Part shown: piece by piece, positions 1-6,731 of the stretch | How positions within the stretch are numbered: position 1 is the first letter of the stretch | Layout of the letters: each line of letters opens with the position of its first letter | Assembly: GCA_905235955.1 (NCBI GenBank) | Contig: CAJONN010000029.1 | Span: 1 to 13,508 of the forward strand | Reading direction: 5' to 3' | Length of the DNA stretch: 13,508 bases | Source of the DNA: an uncultured Marinilabiliaceae bacterium | GTDB taxonomy: Bacteria; Bacteroidota; Bacteroidia; Bacteroidales; Marinilabiliaceae | Notes under the pieces: generated by a model | The model's database searches: none | Told to the model about the DNA's origin: nothing | Seen by the model: the letters and a program-made list of their open reading frames with translations, nothing else | Made by a program: the position numbers and the translations under genes

Positions 1-93
1 GCTACGATAATTTTCTTTACGCTCCGTGCCAAAGGCGACAACCGCGAGGTGAAAATCGGGTTCCGTGCTAATTGTTGGAAGACATTTTTTTGT

Positions 94-203
94 TGTATTC
101 CTTTCGACCCTTCGGGGCTAATATTGTGTAGGACGCATAATTAGCAGGGGTTACGCAGCGTTGCGCTCACCCCTGCCTGTATTCTTTCGCTCCCTTCGGA
201 GCT
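94..203. repeat. Degenerate 26-base direct repeat with TTCG-type hairpins
   Basis: Two similar 26-base units lie at 94-119 and 178-203. Both start with TGTATTC and carry CCTTCGG flanked by short complementary arms. They differ by one base lost, one gained and a few substitutions. The second unit folds into a perfect five-base-pair stem, GCTCC (189-193) with GGAGC (198-202). The first has CCC (108-110) facing GGG (115-117) around TTCG. Between them are a further palindrome at 144-176 and short complementary arms GCTAAT (117-122) and ATTAGC (140-145). The arrangement suggests a dispersed intergenic palindromic repeat of the kind common in Bacteroidales genomes, but that is inference from one copy region. 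Confidence 0.45.
144..176. repeat. Nested inverted repeat (hairpin)
   Basis: GCAGGGGT at 144-151 is perfectly complementary to ACCCCTGC at 169-176. Inside it, CGCA (154-157) can pair with TGCG (162-165) around GCGT, making a nested stem-loop. There is no T-tract on either side, so it does not look like a simple intrinsic terminator. It sits between the two direct-repeat units and is probably part of the same element. Confidence 0.6.
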
Positions 204-342
204 TCTTACTTGCGAAACTTGAAATATTTTAGACTCCACGCTCTGCTACAAAAACAAAATAACAACATTTTTTGCAACCCAAAACAGAAGTTCATCGTAA
301 AACACGTCGGTAAAAATTTTTTAAAGTAAAAAACGATACAAA

Positions 343-1338
343 ATGAAAAAGCAGTTATTATTTGCACTTGGCATAACATGTGTAGCAAGTTGCCTCACTG
401 CCTGCCACGACGATGACGATGACGATGGAGTTAGCGACTTTACATCAGATTTCTCGAATCCGAAAATCGACCAATCAGCAATAGGTAGATTTACTGGCAA
501 AGCTGGTATTGAAACATACGTTCTAACTTCAGATCAATATGTTGACCTCTACACCTATTCTACACTCGATAAGCAAACCATCATTGATAACTATTTTGAC
601 GAAACCAATCCCAATCATATCACCGATAAAGGCGTAGCAGCTCTTGGCGAAAATTTCTATGGAGGCTTTACCCCTACATACTTCAATGCCTACGATGAGG
701 ACGAGAATACCAATCCTACGTATTGGTTTCTTCTCCCAGCAAGCAAAACTTATCATAGTGGCAACTCAGCCCTTATTTGCAATCCGGGCAAACTCTGCAA
801 AACTATTTTCAGTCGCCATATCGCAACTGATTTTGACGCTGCTGCAGCATGGCTCAACGTTGGCGCAGTTAAGTATATTTGGGTTTCGCCAACCACCCTT
901 TACAAAGGACTTGAAGATAACAATGCTGACAAACTTATCGACGATTTTGTAGCACTTCCTGCAGGCGCAAAAATTCAGGTTGTTGTTTACGGCTATGTTG
1001 ATTCGTTCGACGTTAGCAATGTTTCAAAGACAATCACTTCATTCCAAAAAGCATTTGCATCAGCTACAGGTGGTGGTACTCTTTGCGCAGACATCAAGGA
1101 TATTGCCGTTGCTGATGCTGAAGGCAAAGTTACAGTCAACAAAGAGTGGCAAAAGATCGACCTCAGCTCTCTTAGCGACTTTTATCTCTTCGAGGTATAT
1201 ATCCGCGTAGTTGATAAAGATGGAAAATCTATTAGTAGCGAAACATACTCTCTCCCTTCAGATCTCAACTATATCTACGTTGACGATATCACCTTTGAAG
1301 GCAAGGACGTGTTGAGCTCACTTCTCGGTTTGTTCTAA
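343..1338 (+). CDS. Surface-type lipoprotein, DUF4465-like
   Basis: A 331-residue secreted lipoprotein of unknown function. The start at 343 directly precedes a signal peptide (MKKQLLFALG) with lipobox LTAC, giving lipidated Cys21. His22 and six aspartates (23-28) follow. In Bacteroidota, acidic residues just after the cysteine act as an export signal to the outer face of the outer membrane, so surface display is likely. The body resembles the DUF4465 layout: a YGGF motif near residue 107, a VSPTTLY strand near 182-188, a WQKIDLSSL segment near 270, and a closing aromatic/aspartate motif YIYVDDITF near 310-318. The similarity is by pattern only and may be distant. DUF4465 proteins are typically Bacteroidota cell-surface proteins of unknown role. 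The gene is probably transcribed alone: a strong terminator follows and the next gene has its own promoter. The ATG is preceded by A-rich sequence. Confidence 0.85.
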   Translation: MKKQLLFALGITCVASCLTACHDDDDDDGVSDFTSDFSNPKIDQSAIGRFTGKAGIETYVLTSDQYVDLYTYSTLDKQTIIDNYFDETNPNHITDKGVAALGENFYGGFTPTYFNAYDEDENTNPTYWFLLPASKTYHSGNSALICNPGKLCKTIFSRHIATDFDAAAAWLNVGAVKYIWVSPTTLYKGLEDNNADKLIDDFVALPAGAKIQVVVYGYVDSFDVSNVSKTITSFQKAFASATGGGTLCADIKDIAVADAEGKVTVNKEWQKIDLSSLSDFYLFEVYIRVVDKDGKSISSETYSLPSDLNYIYVDDITFEGKDVLSSLLGLF

Positions 1339-1363
1339 CTATAAAATAACTAAAAATATCATT

Positions 1364-1399
1364 GCCGCACGTAGCCAAAAACTATGTGCGGCTTTTTTT
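1364..1399 (+). terminator. Rho-independent terminator of the DUF4465-like gene
   Basis: An 11-base-pair stem, GCCGCACGTAG (1364-1374) with CTATGTGCGGC (1382-1392), has a single G-U pair and a seven-base loop. Seven T residues (1393-1399) follow directly. It lies 25 bases after the stop codon of the lipoprotein gene. This is a textbook intrinsic terminator for the plus strand. Confidence 0.93.
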
Positions 1400-1491
1400 C
1401 ATCTCTGCTACCCAATACAAAATTTTTGATAAAAATATCTATGAAGTAATAATATTTAAAAACTAACACTCGGCATTCGCTATAAAATTAA

Positions 1492-1499
1492 TATATTTG
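1492..1499 (+). promoter_or_regulatory. Bacteroidota -7 promoter element for the TlpA-like gene
   Basis: TATATTTG matches the TAnnTTTG consensus and is followed by CGC, as at the dxs element. It lies 33 bases before the ATG at 1533, beyond the upstream terminator. I see no good -33 TTTG element, which is often weak in these promoters. It likely drives the lipoprotein gene and lpxH together. Confidence 0.65.
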
Positions 1500-1532
1500 C
1501 GCACCTAATAAGTGCAGAATCTTTAACAAAAC

Positions 1533-2693
1533 ATGAAAAAATATATTATATCAGTTTTGGTCATCGCTGGTCTGACCTCTTGTAGCGACAATGGAGTACA
1601 ATTTTCAGGTACCATCTACAACGCAGCAGGAAAAACTATCAGCTTGTCACAAATAGACATCAACCAGACATTTGTTGTCGATTCTGTAAAGATAAACGAC
1701 GACGGCACCTTTCGTCTCAATGTGCCCAAAAACAACGAACCAACATTCTTTGTAGCACAGCTCAACAATGGCAAAAATCAGATAACCTTCATAACCGACT
1801 CAACTACAGAAAAAATATCGGTAGAGGCCGACCTCAAAGCAGCCAACTGGCAAAAAAGCATAGTTATAAGCGGCTCAGAAGAATCTGTACAACTCAACGA
1901 TATGATTTCACGCGTAGACATATTGCAAACCGAATTTGTTGCCGTAGCATCTGACCCCAAACTGACACAAGAAGAACGCAAAATAGCATCTGATACTTTT
2001 ACAGAAAACATAAAAGCACACAAAGAGTATGTACACCAATTTGTATTTGAAAATCCGCGCTCATTTGTAAGCTATTATGCTCTATTTCAGACCATTTTCG
2101 ACATTCCAATATTTGATATGATGACTCGCGACGACCTCATTCTCTACAACACCATAGCCACAAGCCTACACATAGTCTACCCAAACAATGCACGTGTGAG
2201 CGACTTGTGCAACCGCGTTCTGCTCGTGCGCCACGCTATGGCACAGCAAAAACGCACCGAAGAGATTATGAGAGATGCCGACGAAGTTCATTCACCAGAC
2301 ATTGCCCTGCCCGACAAAAATGGCGACATACAAAAACTCTCTGACCTCAAAGGCAAAATAGTAATATTGCAATTCTGGGCATCGCAAAGCGAAGACTCAC
2401 GCAAAGCAAACAAGCAACTTGCAAAACTCTACAAAAAATATCACTCACAAGGTTTAGAGATATACCAAGTATCAGTAGACACCAGCAAACTATTGTGGGA
2501 AAGTGCAACAGAAGCTGACGAACTCACTTGGTACAATGTGTGCGACTTTTTGGGTGGCAACTCATTGCCTATCAAGCTATACAACGTTACCGCTGTACCT
2601 TCAAACTACATAGTTGGTCGCGATGGTTCGCTCATTGGCAAAGACCTCTTTGGCACACGCCTCGACAACCGCATTGCCGAACTCTTCAAATAA
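1533..2693 (+). CDS. TlpA-like lipoprotein lacking the CxxC active site
   Basis: A 386-residue lipoprotein with signal peptide and lipobox LTSC (Cys17). The N-terminal part (about 22-100) resembles DUF4369, a beta-rich domain found in front of thioredoxin-fold domains in Bacteroidota. A helical linker follows (about 115-250), then a TlpA/AhpC-type thioredoxin fold (about 253-386). The fold is recognisable from SPDIALPDKNG, LKGKIVILQFWAS (from 272), the strand at 308-315 and the cis-proline loop AVPSNYIV (Pro356). Where redox-active relatives have WCxPC, this protein reads QSEDS (285-289). Both catalytic cysteines are serines, and the only other cysteines (226, 337) lie elsewhere. It should therefore not be a disulfide reductase; a binding or scaffold role is possible. 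The sequence after Cys17 (Ser-Asp-Asn) is less acidic than in the surface lipoproteins, so location is uncertain. lpxH starts 12 bases after its stop, suggesting co-transcription. Confidence 0.9.
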   Translation: MKKYIISVLVIAGLTSCSDNGVQFSGTIYNAAGKTISLSQIDINQTFVVDSVKINDDGTFRLNVPKNNEPTFFVAQLNNGKNQITFITDSTTEKISVEADLKAANWQKSIVISGSEESVQLNDMISRVDILQTEFVAVASDPKLTQEERKIASDTFTENIKAHKEYVHQFVFENPRSFVSYYALFQTIFDIPIFDMMTRDDLILYNTIATSLHIVYPNNARVSDLCNRVLLVRHAMAQQKRTEEIMRDADEVHSPDIALPDKNGDIQKLSDLKGKIVILQFWASQSEDSRKANKQLAKLYKKYHSQGLEIYQVSVDTSKLLWESATEADELTWYNVCDFLGGNSLPIKLYNVTAVPSNYIVGRDGSLIGKDLFGTRLDNRIAELFK

Positions 2694-2705
2694 CAACGCA
2701 ACGCC

Positions 2706-3452
2706 ATGAAGCTCTACTTTGCTTCTGACCTGCACTTGGGCGCTCCAACTATTGCCGACCATCGCACACACGAACTGCGCTTCATCAAATGGCTCGACAC
2801 CATAAAAGCCGATGCCGATGAAATATTCCTACTTGGCGATATGTTCGACTATTGGTTTGAATACACCACCGTAGTGCCCAAAGGTGCTGTGCGTTTCCTC
2901 TCAAAACTATGCGAACTAACCGATAGTGGCATCAAAGTGCACATATTCACTGGCAATCATGATGTGTGGATGTGGGACTACCTGCCCACCGAATGTGGCG
3001 TTGAGGTGCACCACGAACCATATACCTTCGAAGCCGATGGCAAACAATTCTTTGTAGGGCATGGAGATGGACTTGGCAACTACGACCGTGCCTACAACCT
3101 ACTCAAATGGATATTCAATTGGCGTGTGGCACAAGTGTGCTACTCATGTTTGCACCCTGACTTGGCTGGTTTCATAGCTCGCACATGGAGCAAAAACAGC
3201 CGAAAGCACAATGCCAAAGTGCTCAAATTCCACACCTTCAGAGCCGAAGATGAGCATCAGGTAATGTTTGCTCGCAACTATTTGGAGCATGGTGGCAATG
3301 CCGACTACTTTATCTTTGGACACAGACATGTAAAAGCTGACTATCAGCTCACTCCCTACAATAGTCGGCTACTCGTTTTGGGCGAATGGATGCAAGGTAG
3401 CACATACGCCATTTGCGACAATGGCACACTTCAGCTGCTCGATTTCTATTGA
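2706..3452 (+). CDS. lpxH: UDP-2,3-diacylglucosamine diphosphatase (LpxH type)
   Basis: A 248-residue calcineurin-like metallophosphoesterase. LpxH hydrolyses UDP-2,3-diacylglucosamine to lipid X and UMP, an early lipid A step on the cytoplasmic face of the inner membrane. All metal-ligand motifs are present in order: SDLHLG (Asp8, His10), GDMFDYW (Asp45), TGNHD (Asn84, His85), GHGDG (His119) and FGHRH (His206, His208). The aromatic residues after GDMFD and the NYDRAYN segment after GHGDG fit LpxH-type proteins rather than generic phosphoesterases. The length is close to the usual 240-260. It begins 12 bases after the TlpA-like gene and probably shares its transcript. It converges on the OmpA-family gene across a hairpin-bearing gap of 136 bases. 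The specific LpxH assignment is from family pattern. Confidence 0.88.
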   Translation: MKLYFASDLHLGAPTIADHRTHELRFIKWLDTIKADADEIFLLGDMFDYWFEYTTVVPKGAVRFLSKLCELTDSGIKVHIFTGNHDVWMWDYLPTECGVEVHHEPYTFEADGKQFFVGHGDGLGNYDRAYNLLKWIFNWRVAQVCYSCLHPDLAGFIARTWSKNSRKHNAKVLKFHTFRAEDEHQVMFARNYLEHGGNADYFIFGHRHVKADYQLTPYNSRLLVLGEWMQGSTYAICDNGTLQLLDFY

Positions 3453-3501
3453 TTTTCCCCCATTTCGCGCTTCTTTATATTTCCAAACAAAACAAAACAC
3501 A

Positions 3502-3552
3502 AAAGGTGTTCTACTTTTCTAATGTAAGAATTAGAATTAATAGAACACCTTT
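3502..3552. terminator. Long inverted repeat between convergent genes, likely terminator
   Basis: AAAGGTGTTCTA (3502-3513) and TAGAACACCTTT (3541-3552) form a perfect 12-base-pair outer stem. Within the loop, TTCTAAT (3517-3523) pairs perfectly with ATTAGAA (3530-3536), extending the structure with a small internal loop. Read on the minus strand, the stem is followed by a T-rich run, so it can end the OmpA-family transcript. On the plus strand the tail is only weakly T-rich, so termination of lpxH there is less certain. Confidence 0.7.
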
Positions 3553-3588
3553 CTAAATATAAAAAGGAGAAAGATATGTCTCAAAAAA

Positions 3589-4674
3589 TCATTTACCCAA
3601 AATACCAATAATCTGATCCATATTGGGTGCTAATATTATCTCTGTACGACGATTTTTCTTGCGAGCCTCAGCAGTGTTGGCATTGTCAACGGGGCAGCTA
3701 TCGGCACGTCCACAAGCTTGAATATGGTCAGGAGCTATTGCGCCATTGGCTATCATAATGCGCAACACCGATGTAGCACGTTTCACTGAGAGATCCCAGT
3801 TATCAAGAATAACCTGACCACGATATGGCACATTGTCAGTATGTCCCTCTACAACTATGTCGAGTTCAGTGTGCGATGCCAATATGGCGGCTATCTTCTT
3901 TATAGCACTTTGTCCTTTGGCATTAACGTCGTATTTACCTGATTCAAAGAGCAATTGTTCTTCGAGCGAGACGTATACCCGACCATTTTTGTGCGTTACG
4001 GTGAGGTCGTCAGAGCTAAAGTCGGTGAGGGCATTGGCTATGGTGTTGCGGAGCTCAGCCATAGCATTGTCTTTGGCTGCAAGGGCGGCTTCAAGTTCGC
4101 GCAGGCGTGCAGCTTGTGCCTCTATCTCGCTACGTGCGTTGGCAAGTTCGTTGCTTTGCTGCTCAAGTGCATTGTTTTTATTTTGTAGCTCTTGCTCGCT
4201 TCGTGCTAAGTTTTCCTCACTTTCAGCCAATGCATCTTTGGCGGCTGCAAGTGCTTGTTTTTGCTTCTCTATGGCACGTTCTGTGTCAAGGCGTTTATCT
4301 TCGCTGTCAACAAGGTTGTCTTGCATTTGTAGCAGATGTTTCATAAGTGCGTGATATTCAGGCGAGTCGCCATTTTTCGCAGCAAGTGCACGCAAGTCGT
4401 TTTCAAGTGTTGCAAGCTGGCTCAAGAGTGTCCGATTGCGCATACCATAGAGTGTGGTATCTTGCTCAAGTTCATGTTTTTCAGCGTTGAGCTTAGCTAT
4501 ATCAGCATCAAGTTGTGCTATTTTCTTTTTTAGCAATCCTACCTCTACTTGGCATTCGTCGCTTTTATCTTGGTAATAACTTATTGAGCGTTCGGCTTCA
4601 TGATATTGCTTTGCAGGCACACATGCTACAACAAGTGCAGCTACTGCCATTGATGTGAATGTTTTTTTTATCAT
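3589..4674 (-). CDS. OmpA-family lipoprotein with coiled coil
   Basis: A 361-residue envelope protein that anchors the outer membrane to peptidoglycan. I place the start at 4674 rather than at an upstream in-frame codon. This gives a proper signal peptide with lipobox VVAC (Cys18) and leaves room for the -7 element. Residues about 30-215 are rich in Glu, Lys, Ala, Leu and Gln in heptad-like order, a long coiled coil. Residues about 237-350 form an OmpA C-terminal domain: FESGKYDVNAKG, VVEGHTDNVP, the DNWDLSVKRATSV helix and ARKKNRRTEI. Asp280 (GHTD) and Arg299 match the positions that bind diaminopimelate in OmpA relatives. The residues after Cys18 (Val-Pro-Ala-Lys) lack the acidic surface-export pattern, so a periplasm-facing anchor is likely. 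There is no beta-barrel. It diverges from dxs. Confidence 0.9.
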   Translation of the reverse strand: MIKKTFTSMAVAALVVACVPAKQYHEAERSISYYQDKSDECQVEVGLLKKKIAQLDADIAKLNAEKHELEQDTTLYGMRNRTLLSQLATLENDLRALAAKNGDSPEYHALMKHLLQMQDNLVDSEDKRLDTERAIEKQKQALAAAKDALAESEENLARSEQELQNKNNALEQQSNELANARSEIEAQAARLRELEAALAAKDNAMAELRNTIANALTDFSSDDLTVTHKNGRVYVSLEEQLLFESGKYDVNAKGQSAIKKIAAILASHTELDIVVEGHTDNVPYRGQVILDNWDLSVKRATSVLRIMIANGAIAPDHIQACGRADSCPVDNANTAEARKKNRRTEIILAPNMDQIIGILGK

Positions 4675-4719
4675 TGTTAGATGTTTGTCGAAAAGTGAAC
4701 AATAACCAATTGTCGACCA

Positions 4720-4727
4720 CAAAGATA
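4720..4727 (-). promoter_or_regulatory. -7 element for the OmpA-family gene
   Basis: On the minus strand this reads TATCTTTG, matching TAnnTTTG. It lies 45 bases upstream of the ATG at 4674. Its expected -33 region falls on the dxs -7 element at 4741-4748, so the two promoters probably cannot be occupied at the same time. Confidence 0.65.
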
Positions 4728-4740
4728 TTTTGTTTTTCCG

Positions 4741-4748
4741 TATCTTTG
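4741..4748 (+). promoter_or_regulatory. -7 element for dxs
   Basis: TATCTTTG matches TAnnTTTG and ends 17 bases before the dxs ATG. The transcript leader would be only about a dozen bases, and the ATG follows a run of A rather than a Shine-Dalgarno site. The element is a perfect inverted copy of the OmpA-gene -7 element, with 13 bases between them. Confidence 0.72.
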
Positions 4749-4765
4749 CGCGTCGTTTTGAAAAA

Positions 4766-6667
4766 ATGGCATATCAACCAATGTACGAATTGCTCAATAA
4801 CATACAAACACCTACCGACCTCAAGAAGTTGCCGATAGAAAAATTGCCTCAAGTGTGCGATGAATTGCGCCATTTTATTATCGAGTCGCTCTCGAATAAT
4901 CCGGGGCATTTTGGTGCAAGTTTGGGCGTCGTTGAGCTTACTGTTGCCATTCATTATGTATTCAATACGCCATACGACAAGTTGGTGTGGGACGTTGGGC
5001 ACCAAGCCTATGGGCACAAAATACTCACTGGCAGGCGTGGACGCTTTGTTACCAACCGCAAGCATGGCGGACTGAGCGGATTTCCCAACATTTTTGAGAG
5101 TGAATATGACGCTTTTGGCGTTGGGCATTCGTCAACATCTATTTCGGCAGCATTGGGCATGGCAATAGCTTCGCGTATGAATGGCGAAACTGACCGCAAT
5201 GTGGTAGCTGTCATTGGCGATGGCTCGATGACGGGCGGAATGGCTTTTGAGGCACTAAACAACATGGCATCGGCCAACCCCGATATGCTTGTTATCCTCA
5301 ACGACAACAATATGGCTATCGACAATGTTACGGGCGGTTTGAGCCAATATTTGCTCGATATTTCTACCTCAAAAACATACAACAAATTTCGTAAGCGACT
5401 AACACAAGCACTCGACAATGGTGTGCAAAAGCGCAACTTCTTTACCCGATTTACCAACACGATAAAAAATTTGGTAACGCGCCACACCAATATGTTTGAA
5501 GGATTGAACATACGCTATTTTGGTCCGGCCGATGGGCACAATGTAATCTATTTGGTTCGTATATTGCAAGATATCAAAAAGATAAAGGGGCCAAAGATGC
5601 TGCACGTCATCACCGTAAAAGGCAAAGGCTTCAAAGCTGCCGAAGAGAACCAAACGGCATGGCACGCAGTTGGCGGACGCTTCGACATAGCCACAGGCTT
5701 GTCGCTCGACAAACCAAGCAACAAACCACAACCTCCTAAGTTTCAAGACGTTTTTGGCAACACAATACTCGAGTTGGCGCAGAAAAACGAAAAGATACTT
5801 GGCATAACGCCTGCCATGCCATCAGGCTGTAGCCTCAACATAATGATGAAGGCTATGCCTGAACGCACTTTCGACGTTGGCATTGCTGAGCAACATGCCG
5901 TAACATTCTCTGCCGGATTGGCAATAAGTGGCTACGTGCCATTTTGCAACATATACTCCACCTTTGCGCAACGTGCCTTCGACCAAGTGATACACGATGT
6001 TGCGCTACAAAAGCTCAACGTTGTCTTCTGCTTCGACCGTGCTGGCATTGTTGGTGCCGATGGCGCAACACATCATGGTGTGTTCGACATAGCTATGTTG
6101 CGCCCAATACCTAATATCATCATCTCATCACCACTCGACGAAGTAGAGTTGCGCAACCTGATGTATACAGCTCAGTTGCCCAACAAAGGACCATTTGTCA
6201 TACGTTATCCGCGTGGCAGAGGCTCGCGTATTGATTGGCAGCAACCGATGACCGAAGTACCAATTGGCAAAGGTCGTATGCTTACCAATGGCACTGATAT
6301 TGCGCTACTTAGCTTTGGTCCGCTTGGCGTAAAAGCTCAAAAAGTGATAAGCAAACTTGCTACTGAAGGCATTAGCGTAGCGCACTACGATATGCGTTTT
6401 GCGAAGCCAATAGACACTGACATCTTGAACGATGTTATGGCTCGTTTCAGCAAAATAATTACCCTTGAAGATGGTGCAGCAATAGGCGGCTTTGGTGCAG
6501 CAATAACCGAATATGCCAACATCAGAAACTACAGTGGACACATCGAAGTGCTTGGCATTCCAGATCATTTTATAGAACACGGCACAGTTGACGAGCTACA
6601 CCACGAATGCGGAATAGACGAAGATGGAATTGAGCAAACCATAAGATGCATGGTGGCACAAGGTTAA
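4766..6667 (+). CDS. dxs: 1-deoxy-D-xylulose-5-phosphate synthase
   Basis: A 633-residue thiamine-diphosphate enzyme that condenses pyruvate with glyceraldehyde 3-phosphate. This is the first step of the MEP isoprenoid pathway and also feeds thiamine and pyridoxal synthesis. I chose the ATG at 4766. The in-frame TTG at 4730 lies upstream of the -7 element, and homologues begin near the YELLNNIQTP segment. Key parts are visible: GHFGASLG with His49, the ThDP/Mg motif GDGSMTGG (151-158) continuing to NDNNMAI (179-185), the linker with KGKGFKAAEE, GIAEQHAV with catalytic Glu375, and YPRGRG in the C-terminal half. The length is typical of Bacteroidales Dxs. The reading frame is intact. Its neighbours (a lipoprotein gene and birA) have no obvious link to isoprenoids. 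Confidence 0.97.
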   Translation: MAYQPMYELLNNIQTPTDLKKLPIEKLPQVCDELRHFIIESLSNNPGHFGASLGVVELTVAIHYVFNTPYDKLVWDVGHQAYGHKILTGRRGRFVTNRKHGGLSGFPNIFESEYDAFGVGHSSTSISAALGMAIASRMNGETDRNVVAVIGDGSMTGGMAFEALNNMASANPDMLVILNDNNMAIDNVTGGLSQYLLDISTSKTYNKFRKRLTQALDNGVQKRNFFTRFTNTIKNLVTRHTNMFEGLNIRYFGPADGHNVIYLVRILQDIKKIKGPKMLHVITVKGKGFKAAEENQTAWHAVGGRFDIATGLSLDKPSNKPQPPKFQDVFGNTILELAQKNEKILGITPAMPSGCSLNIMMKAMPERTFDVGIAEQHAVTFSAGLAISGYVPFCNIYSTFAQRAFDQVIHDVALQKLNVVFCFDRAGIVGADGATHHGVFDIAMLRPIPNIIISSPLDEVELRNLMYTAQLPNKGPFVIRYPRGRGSRIDWQQPMTEVPIGKGRMLTNGTDIALLSFGPLGVKAQKVISKLATEGISVAHYDMRFAKPIDTDILNDVMARFSKIITLEDGAAIGGFGAAITEYANIRNYSGHIEVLGIPDHFIEHGTVDELHHECGIDEDGIEQTIRCMVAQG

Positions 6668-6672
6668 CACGT

Positions 6673-6680
6673 TACCTTTG
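6673..6680 (+). promoter_or_regulatory. -7 element for the tyrosine-rich lipoprotein gene
   Basis: TACCTTTG matches TAnnTTTG and starts five bases after the dxs stop codon. It lies 51 bases before the ATG at 6732. It is the only such element I see in the 64-base gap. I found no clear -33 element, and read-through from dxs is also possible. Confidence 0.5.
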
Positions 6681-6731
6681 GCACAAAAATTGATTTGCTC
6701 AAAAAAAGAAACAACTACAAAACAAGTCGTT

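Larger units (their letters stand above)
1..342. other. Gene-free left edge with hairpins and a direct repeat
   Basis: I find no convincing gene in this stretch. The plus frame starting at base 1 stays open until a TAG at 142-144 (47 codons). It could be the tail of a gene cut by the window edge, but it matches no family I recognise and a run this long is not rare by chance. From about base 94 the DNA holds GC-rich palindromes and a degenerate 26-base direct repeat, listed separately. The last 140 bases before the lipoprotein gene are AT-rich. I could not find a TAnnTTTG promoter there, so the promoter of that gene is unassigned. Confidence 0.5.

Noticed and set aside
409..426. GACGAT repeats as a microsatellite or CRISPR-like array
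   Set aside because: Only three copies, within a coding frame, with no spacers.
3833..4354. 173-codon open frame opposite the OmpA-family gene
   Set aside because: It is rich in Ser, Leu, Ala and Cys and mirrors the coiled-coil codons on the other strand; a shadow frame without recognisable features.
4675..4722. Longer N-terminus for the OmpA-family lipoprotein
   Set aside because: The extra 16 residues would extend through the predicted -7 element and precede an otherwise normal lipoprotein signal peptide.
4730..4765. Upstream in-frame TTG start for dxs
   Set aside because: It lies upstream of the -7 element, so it would not be in the transcript, and the extra residues are unlike Dxs N-termini.
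4598..5128. 176-codon minus-strand open frame over the start of dxs
   Set aside because: It overlaps the conserved N-terminal region of dxs and both promoters, and shows no domain pattern.
6661..6677. Imperfect palindrome across the dxs stop codon as a terminator
   Set aside because: The stem is short, has a bulge and no T-tract, and overlaps the next -7 element; too weak to call.
6678..6731. Upstream in-frame TTG start for the tyrosine-rich lipoprotein
   Set aside because: It falls inside the -7 element and would bury the signal peptide behind 18 charged residues.
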